From positions 1,643,978 through 1,707,977 of the forward strand of contig JBKBLN010000001.1 in the NCBI GenBank assembly GCA_046296415.1: a stretch of DNA of 64,000 nt, given 5' to 3'. Source of the DNA: CAYNRA01 sp046296415. Lineage in GTDB: Bacteria; Bacteroidota; Bacteroidia; Cytophagales; Spirosomataceae. Below the pieces are notes generated by a model. The model saw nothing but the letters and a program-made list of their open reading frames with translations, ran no database searches and was not told where the DNA came from. The position numbers and the translations under genes are program-made. Shown here piece by piece: positions 8,834 through 17,697 of this stretch (position 1 is the stretch's first letter; each line of letters starts with the position of its first letter).

Positions 8834-9523
8834 CTAGTGGCAAGCGACTCCTTGGACGTATTCTTCCAGAATGGGCAATTTTGAAACGACGGTATCGCCC
8901 TGAAATCCTGTTATATCTGCGGCACTGATTTGCTTTAGGTATTCAGTAAGATACGTTTTCGCTAAGGGAAGATACGACCAATGCCATTTTTCTTCCTCAT
9001 AGCCTTTTCGATTGAGTAAAGATTTATTCGTGTAAGTCTGGCAAAATCCAAATTTGTGAGCATGAGTCTTTAACCATTCGTATTCTTTTAATCCATTCCC
9101 ATGGGTAAAGTAGGCGTTGGAAAGATCATTTAGGTCAATGTCGGTGCCCCAGTGGTGACGGGAAGTTCCGGGCATGGAGGAATACAACAAAATTTGACGT
9201 GCACGTGCTTTACCCTCCAAATGGGCATTTTCAGGTAAATTCCATTTTCGTTCCCAAATGGCTTTTTGCATGGAAAAAGTTCGCGTAGCCGAAACGATAA
9301 AAAGAGATACGCCGTCTTTTTGAGCAGCCTTTTGCATTTTTTGAAAAGCCTCATAGGTTTCTTTTCGCAGGTATTGACTTCGTGCCGAGCCTTTGGTGTA
9401 CTTATCATCAGGTTTGACAAATCGAGTATCTTTCTCCGGATCAATCTTTCCTAGGAGGTCTGCTTTTGAGAGAGTAGGCTCGGTTGACCAAAGGAAAGTC
9501 AACAGAATCAGCCAGTTTGCCAT
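8834..9523 (-). CDS. D-alanyl-D-alanine carboxypeptidase, VanY-like (M15B)
   Basis: Periplasmic zinc peptidase of 229 residues acting on peptidoglycan stem peptides. The N-terminal MANWLILLTFLWSTEPTLS looks like a short signal peptide. Zinc ligands are visible in SRHHWGTDIDLND (His123, Asp130) and in EEKWHWSYLP (His181). SATRTFSMQKAIWERKW matches the VanY fold's substrate-side segment. It lies about 80 bases upstream of fabV on the same strand. No van-type regulator or ligase is nearby, so a cell-wall maintenance role is more likely than glycopeptide resistance. Confidence 0.87.
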   Translation of the reverse strand: MANWLILLTFLWSTEPTLSKADLLGKIDPEKDTRFVKPDDKYTKGSARSQYLRKETYEAFQKMQKAAQKDGVSLFIVSATRTFSMQKAIWERKWNLPENAHLEGKARARQILLYSSMPGTSRHHWGTDIDLNDLSNAYFTHGNGLKEYEWLKTHAHKFGFCQTYTNKSLLNRKGYEEEKWHWSYLPLAKTYLTEYLKQISAADITGFQGDTVVSKLPILEEYVQGVACH

Positions 9524-9573
9524 ATTTTATGTGGTTTATGAAAACAAAGTTAGGTGATTTTAGGTGGAACTAG

Positions 9574-9581
9574 TACATTTG
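9574..9581 (+). promoter_or_regulatory. -7 promoter element for the HEAT/cytochrome lipoprotein gene
   Basis: TACATTTG fits the Bacteroidota -7 consensus TAnnTTTG exactly and sits about 29 bases ahead of the ATG at 9610. The -33 position has only a weak match (TTA at 9550-9552). Confidence 0.4.
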
Positions 9582-9609
9582 ATTATTCAACCTATCCATT
9601 TTATTCTGT

Positions 9610-12600
9610 ATGAATTTTCGTAAACCCCGGTGGACGTATTTGGTTTCTTCCGGTTTGATTCTCGCCTGTGTCAAAACCCCTTCTGAAACAGAAACTCGCC
9701 AAGTTGATACCGCACACTATGAGGCCATTCGAGAGAAAACTCCGGCCGTTGTGCATGACGACTTTACTCTGTCCCTCTGGGCATCCGACTCCCTAGCACC
9801 GGATCCCATCGCCATGTCGATTACCGACCAGGGCGAAGTCTATATCACCCGATCCAATCGAATGAGCCATTCAGAATTTGATATTCGCGGTCATCAAGAT
9901 TGGATGACCCAATCGATTGGTTTTCAACGTGTGGAGGATAGACAAGCCTTTCTTCGATCCACATTTGCTCCAGCGAATTCAGAAAAAAATACGTGGTTGG
10001 AGGATTTAAACGGAGACGGATCCCACGATTGGCTAGATCTAACCGTTGCGAAAGAGGAAATTTGGAAGATCCAGGATAATAATCGGGATGGTAAAGCGGA
10101 TCTATCTACTCGGGTAGTTGCCGACTTTCATACCGAGGTGACCGACGTAGCCCATGGGTTATTGGTTCGAGGAAAAGATGCATTTGTGAGTGCCTCTCCC
10201 CATGTTTGGCGTTTGGAAAATCAAGCTCCCGATGGAACTTGGAAAAAAAAGACACCCATTGTCTCTGGTTATGGGGTTCACATTGGTTTCGGAGGACACG
10301 GTATGTCGGGAGTTACTGAGGGCCCTGATGGTCGCATTTATTGGTCTATCGGAGATTTAGGTGCTGAAATTAAAACGGTCGATGGGAAAGTATTGGCACA
10401 TCCGCACGAAGGAACTATCGTTCGTTGCAATCCGGATGGGACCGACTTGGAGGTATTTGCCAAAGGCCTTCGAAATGTGCATGAATTTGTATTTGATGAT
10501 TATGGTAATTTAATCACTGCGGATAATGACGGTGACCATCCGGGCGAGAGTGAACGTTTGGTTCATTTAGTGGAGGGCTCCGATGCAGGTTGGCGAACGC
10601 ACTGGCAATTTGGAAAATACACAGATCCCAAAAATAATACCTACAAAGTTTGGATGGACGAAAAGCTGTTCGTGCCGAGATGGAATAAACAATCTGCCCA
10701 TATCATTCCCCCTATTCAAAATTTTCATAATGGACCCACTGGTATGCAATACAATCCTGGTACGGGTTTTGGAAAACAATGGAAAAATCATTTTTTCCTC
10801 GTAGAGTTTGTGGGAGCACCTAGTGGGTCGGGTATTTGGGCTTTTTCGTTGAAACCCCAAGGGGCCAGCTTTACCCTGAACAAAGAGCAACGAATTTTAA
10901 GTGGGGTGTTACCGACGGCCATTCGCTTTACTCCAGAGGGATCCATGTTGGTATCAGATTGGCTAAACGGCTGGGGAACCAAAGGGCAAGGCCGAATATG
11001 GAAGTTGGATACAAAACAGACCGATCTTCTGGCAGAACGAAAAAAAACCTACGAACTTTTACAAGCTGATTTTTCCAAGATATCCCTCGCCACACTACAA
11101 AATCTGCTTGGAAATGAAGATCGTAGAGTCCGATTGAAAGCTCAATTTGAGTTGGTCCATCGAAAAAATACCGACGTATTTGCATCCCTCGTTCAGGTTC
11201 CCAGCTCACACCAACTTGCACGTGTTCATGCTATTTGGGGACTTGGCCAGTTGGCTAGACAAAAAATGGAATCGGCTAAATCGCCCCTTCGAGCTTTATT
11301 GAATGATCCAGATCCTGAGATCGTTGCCCAAGCGTTGAAAACCTTGGGAGATATTCGAGATGGGTCTGCAAGGGCATCCATTCGGGAAAAGTTAGTTCAT
11401 CCCAATGACCGGGTCCGATTTTATGCAGCTGAGGCACTCGGACGGATAGGGAAAAGTGAGGATGCTGAACTTCTTTTTCAGTTGATCGCTCTCAATCAGG
11501 ATCGAGATGTCTATATACGACATGCCGCTATATTAGCTTTGTCACGTATTCAGGCTTCGGAGGCTTGTCTGGCACGAGTGAAGCATCCTAATACTTCCGA
11601 GCGAATTGCTGCCATAGTAGCCTTACGCCGCATGCAACACCCTGGTGTGGCTCAATATTTAAAAGATTCGGATCCCCAATTGGTCTTGGAGGCAGCAAGA
11701 GCTATTCATGACGATGGTTCCATCGCGGAGGCTTTACCGGCTTTAGCCAGTATGATCACACATGCAGATGCCTATGAGGAGGCATTGACACGTCGAATCA
11801 TCAGTGCTTGTCTCCGATTGGGTAGAGAACAAGATCTGGAAAATCTGATTGAATTTGCACAAAAAACAACCATTTCTCCCGTTTTAAAGGCAGAGGCCTT
11901 GGCTGTATTAAGTGTTTGGGCGGACCCATCTCCCTTGGATCGGGTAGACGGCCGTTTCCGAGGCTATGTAAAACGAAGTTTACCTGACGTACAGAAAAAA
12001 ATTCGCCCATTGGTTCAAACTTGGTTGAAATCCAACGAGCCGATGACTCAAGTAGCTGCTGTTGAGTTAGTAGGCCGTTTGCAATTGGCTGAGTTTGGAA
12101 AATCATTGGAAGAAATTTATCAATCCAATCCAGATAAAACACTTAAAATGGCCGTTTTGAAAACAATGACCGACGTGGGGTATGCCCAAGCTGGGCTTTG
12201 GGTCCGAAAAGGACTGGAAGATGAGGTTGCAGATGTTCGTACAGTGGCGATTGGACAATTGAGCAAATTAAGTGTGTCAAAAGACGAATTGCCCGGCTTG
12301 ATCGCACCGGTGTTTGCTAAGGGGACTGTTCGTGAAAAGCAACGCGTTCTCCAAACTCTTCAGGGGATGCCAACCGATAATACTCGAGTGGTATTGGATC
12401 AACTAGTTTCAGAATTTGCCCTTGGAAAACTTGAACGGGAGGTTATGCTCGATTTAGCGGAGGCTGTTGAGAAAAATGGAGATTCGAAAATACAGGAAAA
12501 ATGGAATCAAGTACAATCCAAAAATTCGCCTTTAGAGGAGTTTCAGGCCACTCTGTACGGTGGAAATGCGTGGGAAGGGAGAAATTACTTTTTGTATAAT

Positions 12601-12978
12601 TCAACAGGCCAGTGTGTTCGTTGCCATACATTCGATAAATCTCAAACAGGTACAGTTGGACCTAATTTGGCAGGAATTGGTACCAGATTAGACCGTAATC
12701 AGCTTTTGCAAGCTCTCATTGAGCCTAGTGCGCGGCTTGCTCCTGGGTATGGTCAAATTAACTTAATTCTATCGGGCGGACAAGAAGTGAGTGGAACTTT
12801 GTTAGAAGAATCTGAAACTTCTTTATTACTTCGAACTACCGAGGCTGAGCCACTAACTATTGCAAAAAGTAGAATTCAATCTCGAGAAAATTATCCGTCG
12901 AGTATGCCAAGCATGGGGGCGATCATGTCGAAAAAGGACATTCGAAACATGGTTGAGTTTTTAAGCTCGTTGAAATAA
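9610..12978 (+). CDS. Lipoprotein with beta-propeller dehydrogenase-like, HEAT-repeat and cytochrome c domains
   Basis: Large secreted lipoprotein of 1122 residues. The signal peptide ends in a lipobox-like LILACVKT. Residues about 50-450 look like the soluble sugar-dehydrogenase/PQQ-type beta-propeller seen in planctomycete 'membrane-bound dehydrogenase' proteins (GLLVRGKDAFVSASPHVWRL, GHGMSGVTEGPDGRIYWSIG, FAKGLRNVHEFVFD). Residues about 490-960 are HEAT-like repeats (for example DPDPEIVAQALKTLGDIRDG, HPNDRVRFYAAEALGRIGKS). The C terminus is a class I cytochrome c with CVRCH (Cys1002, Cys1005, His1006) and SMPSMG with a likely axial Met. It probably passes electrons from an oxidised substrate to the haem in the periplasm. 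The substrate is unknown. It is a single-gene transcript ending at a strong terminator. Confidence 0.82.
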   Translation: MNFRKPRWTYLVSSGLILACVKTPSETETRQVDTAHYEAIREKTPAVVHDDFTLSLWASDSLAPDPIAMSITDQGEVYITRSNRMSHSEFDIRGHQDWMTQSIGFQRVEDRQAFLRSTFAPANSEKNTWLEDLNGDGSHDWLDLTVAKEEIWKIQDNNRDGKADLSTRVVADFHTEVTDVAHGLLVRGKDAFVSASPHVWRLENQAPDGTWKKKTPIVSGYGVHIGFGGHGMSGVTEGPDGRIYWSIGDLGAEIKTVDGKVLAHPHEGTIVRCNPDGTDLEVFAKGLRNVHEFVFDDYGNLITADNDGDHPGESERLVHLVEGSDAGWRTHWQFGKYTDPKNNTYKVWMDEKLFVPRWNKQSAHIIPPIQNFHNGPTGMQYNPGTGFGKQWKNHFFLVEFVGAPSGSGIWAFSLKPQGASFTLNKEQRILSGVLPTAIRFTPEGSMLVSDWLNGWGTKGQGRIWKLDTKQTDLLAERKKTYELLQADFSKISLATLQNLLGNEDRRVRLKAQFELVHRKNTDVFASLVQVPSSHQLARVHAIWGLGQLARQKMESAKSPLRALLNDPDPEIVAQALKTLGDIRDGSARASIREKLVHPNDRVRFYAAEALGRIGKSEDAELLFQLIALNQDRDVYIRHAAILALSRIQASEACLARVKHPNTSERIAAIVALRRMQHPGVAQYLKDSDPQLVLEAARAIHDDGSIAEALPALASMITHADAYEEALTRRIISACLRLGREQDLENLIEFAQKTTISPVLKAEALAVLSVWADPSPLDRVDGRFRGYVKRSLPDVQKKIRPLVQTWLKSNEPMTQVAAVELVGRLQLAEFGKSLEEIYQSNPDKTLKMAVLKTMTDVGYAQAGLWVRKGLEDEVADVRTVAIGQLSKLSVSKDELPGLIAPVFAKGTVREKQRVLQTLQGMPTDNTRVVLDQLVSEFALGKLEREVMLDLAEAVEKNGDSKIQEKWNQVQSKNSPLEEFQATLYGGNAWEGRNYFLYNSTGQCVRCHTFDKSQTGTVGPNLAGIGTRLDRNQLLQALIEPSARLAPGYGQINLILSGGQEVSGTLLEESETSLLLRTTEAEPLTIAKSRIQSRENYPSSMPSMGAIMSKKDIRNMVEFLSSLK

Positions 12979-12994
12979 TTTCTTTGGTTGGTTT

Positions 12995-13035
12995 AACAAA
13001 AAAACGCGGTGGAAATTACACCGCGTTTTTTTGTT
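12995..13035. terminator. Bidirectional terminator
   Basis: Seventeen-base inverted repeat (12995-13011 with 13019-13035), GC-rich ACGCGGTG core flanked by A and T runs, between the convergent genes ending at 12978 and 13039. It can serve both strands. Confidence 0.88.
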
Positions 13036-13038
13036 AAA

Positions 13039-14676
13039 TTATTTTCGTTCAATTTCCCTTAGGTTTTCCATTTTCTTTCGGGCTAGGAATTCCGTTACAC
13101 CCTCAAAGTGCTCTCTTACGCGTTTTTGTCCGAATTCAAATACTTTTTCAGCGAGCCCATCCAAGAAATCTCGATCATGGGAAATAAGAATGATGGTTCC
13201 ATCAAAGTTTCTAAGCGCTTCTTTCAGGATATCTTTGGTTCGCATGTCCAAATGGTTGGTGGGTTCATCTAGAATCAAAAGATTAACAGGTTGGAGGAGC
13301 AATTTGATCATGGCAAGTCTTGTTTTTTCACCACCAGACAAAACCTTTACCTTTTTATTGATATCATCTCCCCGAAACAAAAAGGCGCCCAAGAGATCTT
13401 TGATTTTGGTTCGAATTTCTCCTTCGGCAATTTCGTCAATGGTTTGAAAAATAGTTAACTCCCCATCCAATAATGAAGCTTGATTCTGCGCAAAATAGCC
13501 AATCATGGCATTATGCCCAATTTTCACTTCACCAGAATCCACCGGTATTTCCTGCATGATGGCTTTTACTAAAGTGGATTTCCCCTCTCCATTTCGACCA
13601 ACAAAAGCGACTTTTTGTCCACGTTCTATCGTCACATTTGCCTCTTTGAAGACGAGATGATCCCCATACGATTTAGTCACTTCGGCCACAATGACGGGGT
13701 AATTTCCTGACCGTGGAGCAGGCGGGAACTTTACTGTAATGGCCGAGGTATCGACTTCATCAACTTCCACAAGTTCCAACTTTTCCAACATTTTAACTCG
13801 GGACTGAACTTGCAACGTCTTGGAATACGTGCCTTTGAAACGATCGATGAACTCTTGGGTCTCTGCGATCATTTTTTGTTGGTCGTTGTAGTGCTTTTGT
13901 TGCTGTTCCATCCGTTCTTTTCGCAACTGAAGATATTGAGTGTAGGGCACCTTGTAGTCATAGATTCGGCCCATGGTTACTTCAATTGTTCGGTTGGTGA
14001 TGTTATCAACAAACGCACGGTCGTGTGAAATGACAATGACAGCTTTGGCTTGGTGAATTAAAAATTCCTCCAACCATTGAATCGATTCTATATCCATGTG
14101 GTTGGTTGGCTCATCAAGGAGAATCAAGTCAGGCTGTTGAAGTAGAATTTTGGCCAATTCAATCCGCATTCTCCAGCCCCCCGAAAATTCAGAAGTGGGC
14201 CGATGAAAGTCCGATCGCTCAAATCCTAAACCAAGCAATGTTTTTTCGATTTCAGCATCATAGTTGACTTCTTCCACCGAGTAAAACTTTTCACTTAAGT
14301 CGGACACTCGTTCGATGAGTGCCATGTATTCATCGGATTCGTAATCGGTTCGGGTTTCCAATTGATGGTTGATTTCATCAATTTCCTGTTGCATAGCCAG
14401 GGCAGCTTTGAAGGCCTTGCCTGCTTCTTCAAAAACTGTGGAGTCGTCCTCGGTTAGCAAATGTTGAGGCAGGTAAGCAATAACAGCTTCTTTCGGGGCA
14501 GAGATCTTCCCTTTGGTAGCTTTTTGGGCTCCGGCAATCACTTTTAATAAGGTAGATTTTCCCGCCCCATTTTTACCCATGAGCGCGATGCGGTCTTTCT
14601 CATTAATATTGAACGTAATATCCGAGAAAAGGGTGTGACCACTAAACTCGACGGTAACATTATCGACTGAAATCAT
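13039..14676 (-). CDS. ABC-F family ATP-binding protein
   Basis: Soluble protein of 545 residues with two tandem ABC ATPase domains and no membrane segments, typical of the ABC-F family that acts on the ribosome. Domain 1 has Walker A GKNGAGKST (34-42), signature SGGWRMRIELAK and Walker B LILLDEPTNHMD. A charged helical linker follows (around QLRKERMEQQQKHYNDQQKM). Domain 2 has GRNGEGKST, LSGGEKTRLAM and LLILDEPTNHLD. It may be an EttA/Uup/YbiT-type translation factor; nothing shows an antibiotic-resistance role. It lies just downstream of leuS, separated by a terminator. Confidence 0.92.
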   Translation of the reverse strand: MISVDNVTVEFSGHTLFSDITFNINEKDRIALMGKNGAGKSTLLKVIAGAQKATKGKISAPKEAVIAYLPQHLLTEDDSTVFEEAGKAFKAALAMQQEIDEINHQLETRTDYESDEYMALIERVSDLSEKFYSVEEVNYDAEIEKTLLGLGFERSDFHRPTSEFSGGWRMRIELAKILLQQPDLILLDEPTNHMDIESIQWLEEFLIHQAKAVIVISHDRAFVDNITNRTIEVTMGRIYDYKVPYTQYLQLRKERMEQQQKHYNDQQKMIAETQEFIDRFKGTYSKTLQVQSRVKMLEKLELVEVDEVDTSAITVKFPPAPRSGNYPVIVAEVTKSYGDHLVFKEANVTIERGQKVAFVGRNGEGKSTLVKAIMQEIPVDSGEVKIGHNAMIGYFAQNQASLLDGELTIFQTIDEIAEGEIRTKIKDLLGAFLFRGDDINKKVKVLSGGEKTRLAMIKLLLQPVNLLILDEPTNHLDMRTKDILKEALRNFDGTIILISHDRDFLDGLAEKVFEFGQKRVREHFEGVTEFLARKKMENLREIERK

Positions 14677-14690
14677 ATTTTAAAAAAAAT

Positions 14691-14709
14691 AGGGGGATAA
14701 AATCCCCCT
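14691..14709 (-). terminator. Terminator of leuS
   Basis: Eight-bp stem AGGGGGAT / ATCCCCCT with a 3-base loop, followed on the minus strand by a run of eight T, between the leuS stop and the ABC-F start. Confidence 0.85.
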
Positions 14710-14715
14710 TTCGGG

Positions 14716-17541
14716 TTAAATAACGACGTTAACGATTCTTTTGGGTACCACGATGATTTTTTTGGCTGGTTTGCCTTCCATCCATCGGATTACTTGTTCA
14801 TCTGCCAGGACTGCCGCTTCGATTTCCTCCTTGGTGGCTTCGGCCGCAAAAACGAGATTGGCACGGACTTTTCCATTAATTTGGATAGGATATTCAATAG
14901 AATCTTCAATCAGATAGGCGGGATTCCAGGCAGGGAATGACTGTTGTGTAACCGTTCCAGGTGTATGTCCAAGCTGTTCCCAAAGTTCTTCAGCGAGGTG
15001 TGGAGCGTATGGACTCAGTAAAATGACCAGAGGCTCCAAGATGGCCCTTTTGTGGCATTTTGCCGCTGCCAACTCATTCACACAAACCATAAAGGCGCTG
15101 ACTGCTGTATTGAACGAAAATTGTTCAATATCCTCACCGACTTTTTTAATGGTTTTGTGTAGGGTTTTTAACTCACTAGCCGTGGGCTCGTTGTTGGTTA
15201 CGAGTGATTGGCCTTGCGGATCAAAAAATAACCGCCATAACTTTCGAATGAATCGATAGGTACCTTCCATTCCTCGCGTGTCCCATGGCTTGCTTTCAGT
15301 TAGAGGTCCTAAAAACATTTCATACAAACGGAAGGTGTCGGCACCGACCCGTGCAACAATGTCATCCGGATTGACCACATTGAACTTGGATTTCGACATT
15401 TTCTCCACTTCCCAACCACAACGGTAGTGGCCATCCTCCAAAATAAATTGAGGTTGATCCCCTATGTCGTTTCGTGTGCTCTTGAATGCCTCAATATCCA
15501 ATAGGTCGTTTTCGACAATATTGACATCTACGTGTAGTTTGGCTGTATCGTATTGATCCTTCAATCCATAAGAAACAAAGGTTGGAACATCTGCATTTTT
15601 AATCCGGTACACAAAGTTTGAGCGACCTTGTATCATGCCTTGGTTAATCAATTTTAGGGCAAATTCTTCATGCAATGCGTATCCTCTGTCCTTTAAGAAT
15701 TTATTCCAAAAACGGCTATAGAGAAGGTGACCAGTGGCATGTTCGGTACCTCCAATGTATAAATCAACCTGTTGCCAGTATTCAATGGCTTCCTTCGAGG
15801 CAAAGGCTCCTTTATTTTTTGGATCCATGTACCGGAACCAATACCACGAACTACCGGCCCAACCCGGCATCGTAGAAAGTTCATAGTCAAATTCACCCTG
15901 GTATTTCCAATTTTGAGCTCGACCCAGCGGCGGCTCACCAGATTCAGTTGGCTGGTAAACATCAATGGAGGGTAAAACCAATGGGAGGTCTTCATCTGCG
16001 ACCAAGTACGGTATGGAGTCACCCGACTCATGGTTTCGGTAATACACAGGAACAGGTTCTCCCCAATACCGTTGACGAGCAAACACAGCATCGCGAAGGC
16101 GGTAATTTACTTTAGCCTTACCTTTTCCGTGGTTTTCTAGCCAATTTACCAGAGTTTGTGTGGCTTCGGTATAGGAAAGTCCATTGATTAACTCGGAATT
16201 TATATATTTCCCTTCTTTGGTTGGATCGGCTTGCGTATCGAGATTGGTTTGAGCATCCAAGATCGGGATAATTGGTAATTGAAAATGCGTTGCAAAATTC
16301 CAATCGCGTTGATCCCCCGACGGAACTCCCATCACGGCTCCTGTTCCATACCCCGCCAATACATAATCGGCTATCCAAATAGGTACCTTGGCTCCATTGA
16401 CGGGATTGATGGCAAATGATCCCGTAAAAGCGCCCGATACGGTTCGAACATCCGACATTCGATCTAATTCGGATCTTTTTTGAGTCTCTTCTATATAGGC
16501 CAATACCGTAGATTGTTGCTCAGCAGTCGTTAACGAGGTGACCCATTCATGTTCTGGGGCTAATACTAAAAAAGATACCCCATAAATGGTATCCACTCGT
16601 GTAGTGAATACTTCGATTTCTGATTCAGACAACCCATTTTCAACCACATTTGGCGTATTTTCCAAGGAAAACTTCACCATGGCTCCCACCGACCGACCGA
16701 TCCAGTTACGTTGTTGTTCTTTGAGGGAATCCGACCAATCCAACTGATTAAGCCCTTCGATCAATCGATCTGCATAGGCGGTAATTCGCATGACCCACTG
16801 TCTCATTTTCTTTTGGACCACAGGATGCCCGCCACGTTCAGAGACGCCATCTTTTACTTCATCGTTGGATAAAACCATGCCCAGAGCTGGACAAAAGTTG
16901 ACAACGGATTCTGATAAATACGTCAATCGGTAGGGCAATGTCATTTGATATTGCTTCTCTTCTGACCAGCTTTGCCATTCCTCTGCAGAGAAAGAAGGTA
17001 AATCATCTTCCGTATGCGCTTTTAAGTTTAGGGTACCGTGTTGCGTGAAATGGTTGACTAGTGTTTCAATGGGCTCTGCCCGGTCGTTTTCTTTATTGTA
17101 CCAAGACGAGAAGAGTTCGCGGAAAATCCATTGGGTCCATCGGTAATAATCTGGATCGGAGGTTCGAATTTCTCTCGACCAGTCGTACCCAAACCCTAAG
17201 TTTTTTAATTGTTTGATGTAGGTTTCTATGTTTTTCTCCGTCGTGATGGCTGGGTGTTGCCCCGTTTGAATGGCGTACTGTTCGGCGGGTAAACCAAAAG
17301 AATCAAAGCCCATTGGGTGAAGCACATTAAAACCCTTAAGTTTTTTATACCGGCTATAAATATCGGAGGCAATATACCCAAGAGGATGGCCCACATGTAG
17401 CCCTGCACCTGAGGGGTACGGAAACATGTCCAAAACATAAAATTTGGGTTTGGAGGAATCAATATCCACACGATAGGTTTGATTTTCTTCCCAAAAGGAT
17501 TGCCATTTTTTCTCAATGGACTGATGCTGATATTCTGTCAT
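14716..17541 (-). CDS. leuS: Leucyl-tRNA synthetase
   Basis: Class I aminoacyl-tRNA synthetase, 941 residues, charging tRNA-Leu with leucine in the cytoplasm. The ATP-binding HIGH-type motif is HVGHPLGY (49-56), and the KMSKS motif appears as EKMSKSKFNV near residue 715. The editing (CP1) domain contains FTTRVDTIYGVSFLVLAPEH and GYGTGAVMGVPSGDQRD. Length is normal for bacterial LeuRS, slightly long as in other Bacteroidota. The start MTEYQHQSIEKKWQSFW is the family start. A good promoter lies just upstream. Confidence 0.98.
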   Translation of the reverse strand: MTEYQHQSIEKKWQSFWEENQTYRVDIDSSKPKFYVLDMFPYPSGAGLHVGHPLGYIASDIYSRYKKLKGFNVLHPMGFDSFGLPAEQYAIQTGQHPAITTEKNIETYIKQLKNLGFGYDWSREIRTSDPDYYRWTQWIFRELFSSWYNKENDRAEPIETLVNHFTQHGTLNLKAHTEDDLPSFSAEEWQSWSEEKQYQMTLPYRLTYLSESVVNFCPALGMVLSNDEVKDGVSERGGHPVVQKKMRQWVMRITAYADRLIEGLNQLDWSDSLKEQQRNWIGRSVGAMVKFSLENTPNVVENGLSESEIEVFTTRVDTIYGVSFLVLAPEHEWVTSLTTAEQQSTVLAYIEETQKRSELDRMSDVRTVSGAFTGSFAINPVNGAKVPIWIADYVLAGYGTGAVMGVPSGDQRDWNFATHFQLPIIPILDAQTNLDTQADPTKEGKYINSELINGLSYTEATQTLVNWLENHGKGKAKVNYRLRDAVFARQRYWGEPVPVYYRNHESGDSIPYLVADEDLPLVLPSIDVYQPTESGEPPLGRAQNWKYQGEFDYELSTMPGWAGSSWYWFRYMDPKNKGAFASKEAIEYWQQVDLYIGGTEHATGHLLYSRFWNKFLKDRGYALHEEFALKLINQGMIQGRSNFVYRIKNADVPTFVSYGLKDQYDTAKLHVDVNIVENDLLDIEAFKSTRNDIGDQPQFILEDGHYRCGWEVEKMSKSKFNVVNPDDIVARVGADTFRLYEMFLGPLTESKPWDTRGMEGTYRFIRKLWRLFFDPQGQSLVTNNEPTASELKTLHKTIKKVGEDIEQFSFNTAVSAFMVCVNELAAAKCHKRAILEPLVILLSPYAPHLAEELWEQLGHTPGTVTQQSFPAWNPAYLIEDSIEYPIQINGKVRANLVFAAEATKEEIEAAVLADEQVIRWMEGKPAKKIIVVPKRIVNVVI

Positions 17542-17565
17542 GAATTTGCGCTAAAAAATTGGGTG

Positions 17566-17597
17566 CAAAATTACATTCTATTTGGCAGCATATCAAA
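17566..17597 (-). promoter_or_regulatory. leuS promoter
   Basis: On the minus strand TTTG (17597-17594), a 20-base spacer, then TAATTTTG (17573-17566), an exact match to the Bacteroidota -33/-7 consensus. It sits 25 bases ahead of the leuS ATG, implying a short leader. Confidence 0.6.
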
Positions 17598-17666
17598 TGA
17601 AATAAAAAGGACGATTTCAATATGAAATTTTTGTTAAGACATAATCGAACCCTTTCCTAGAAAGTG

Positions 17667-17674
17667 TACTTTTG
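17667..17674 (+). promoter_or_regulatory. -7 promoter element for the DUF1800 operon
   Basis: TACTTTTG matches TAnnTTTG exactly, 23 bases ahead of the ATG at 17698. No clear TTG is present at the -33 position. Confidence 0.4.
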
Positions 17675-17697
17675 TTGATAAATAGTAATAAATCTCT

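Noticed and set aside
7557..8843. Extended N terminus of FabV (31 extra residues)
   Set aside because: The family begins at MVISPRVRGFICLTAHP; the extension lies in the spacer after the VanY-like gene.
9524..9609. Vancomycin-type resistance island around the VanY-like gene
   Set aside because: No vanHAX-like ligase, reductase or regulator nearby; neighbours are housekeeping genes.
13031..13447. Plus-strand open frame of 138 codons opposite the ABC-F gene
   Set aside because: It is antisense to strongly conserved ATPase sequence and encodes Ser/Arg-rich low-complexity protein typical of a shadow frame.
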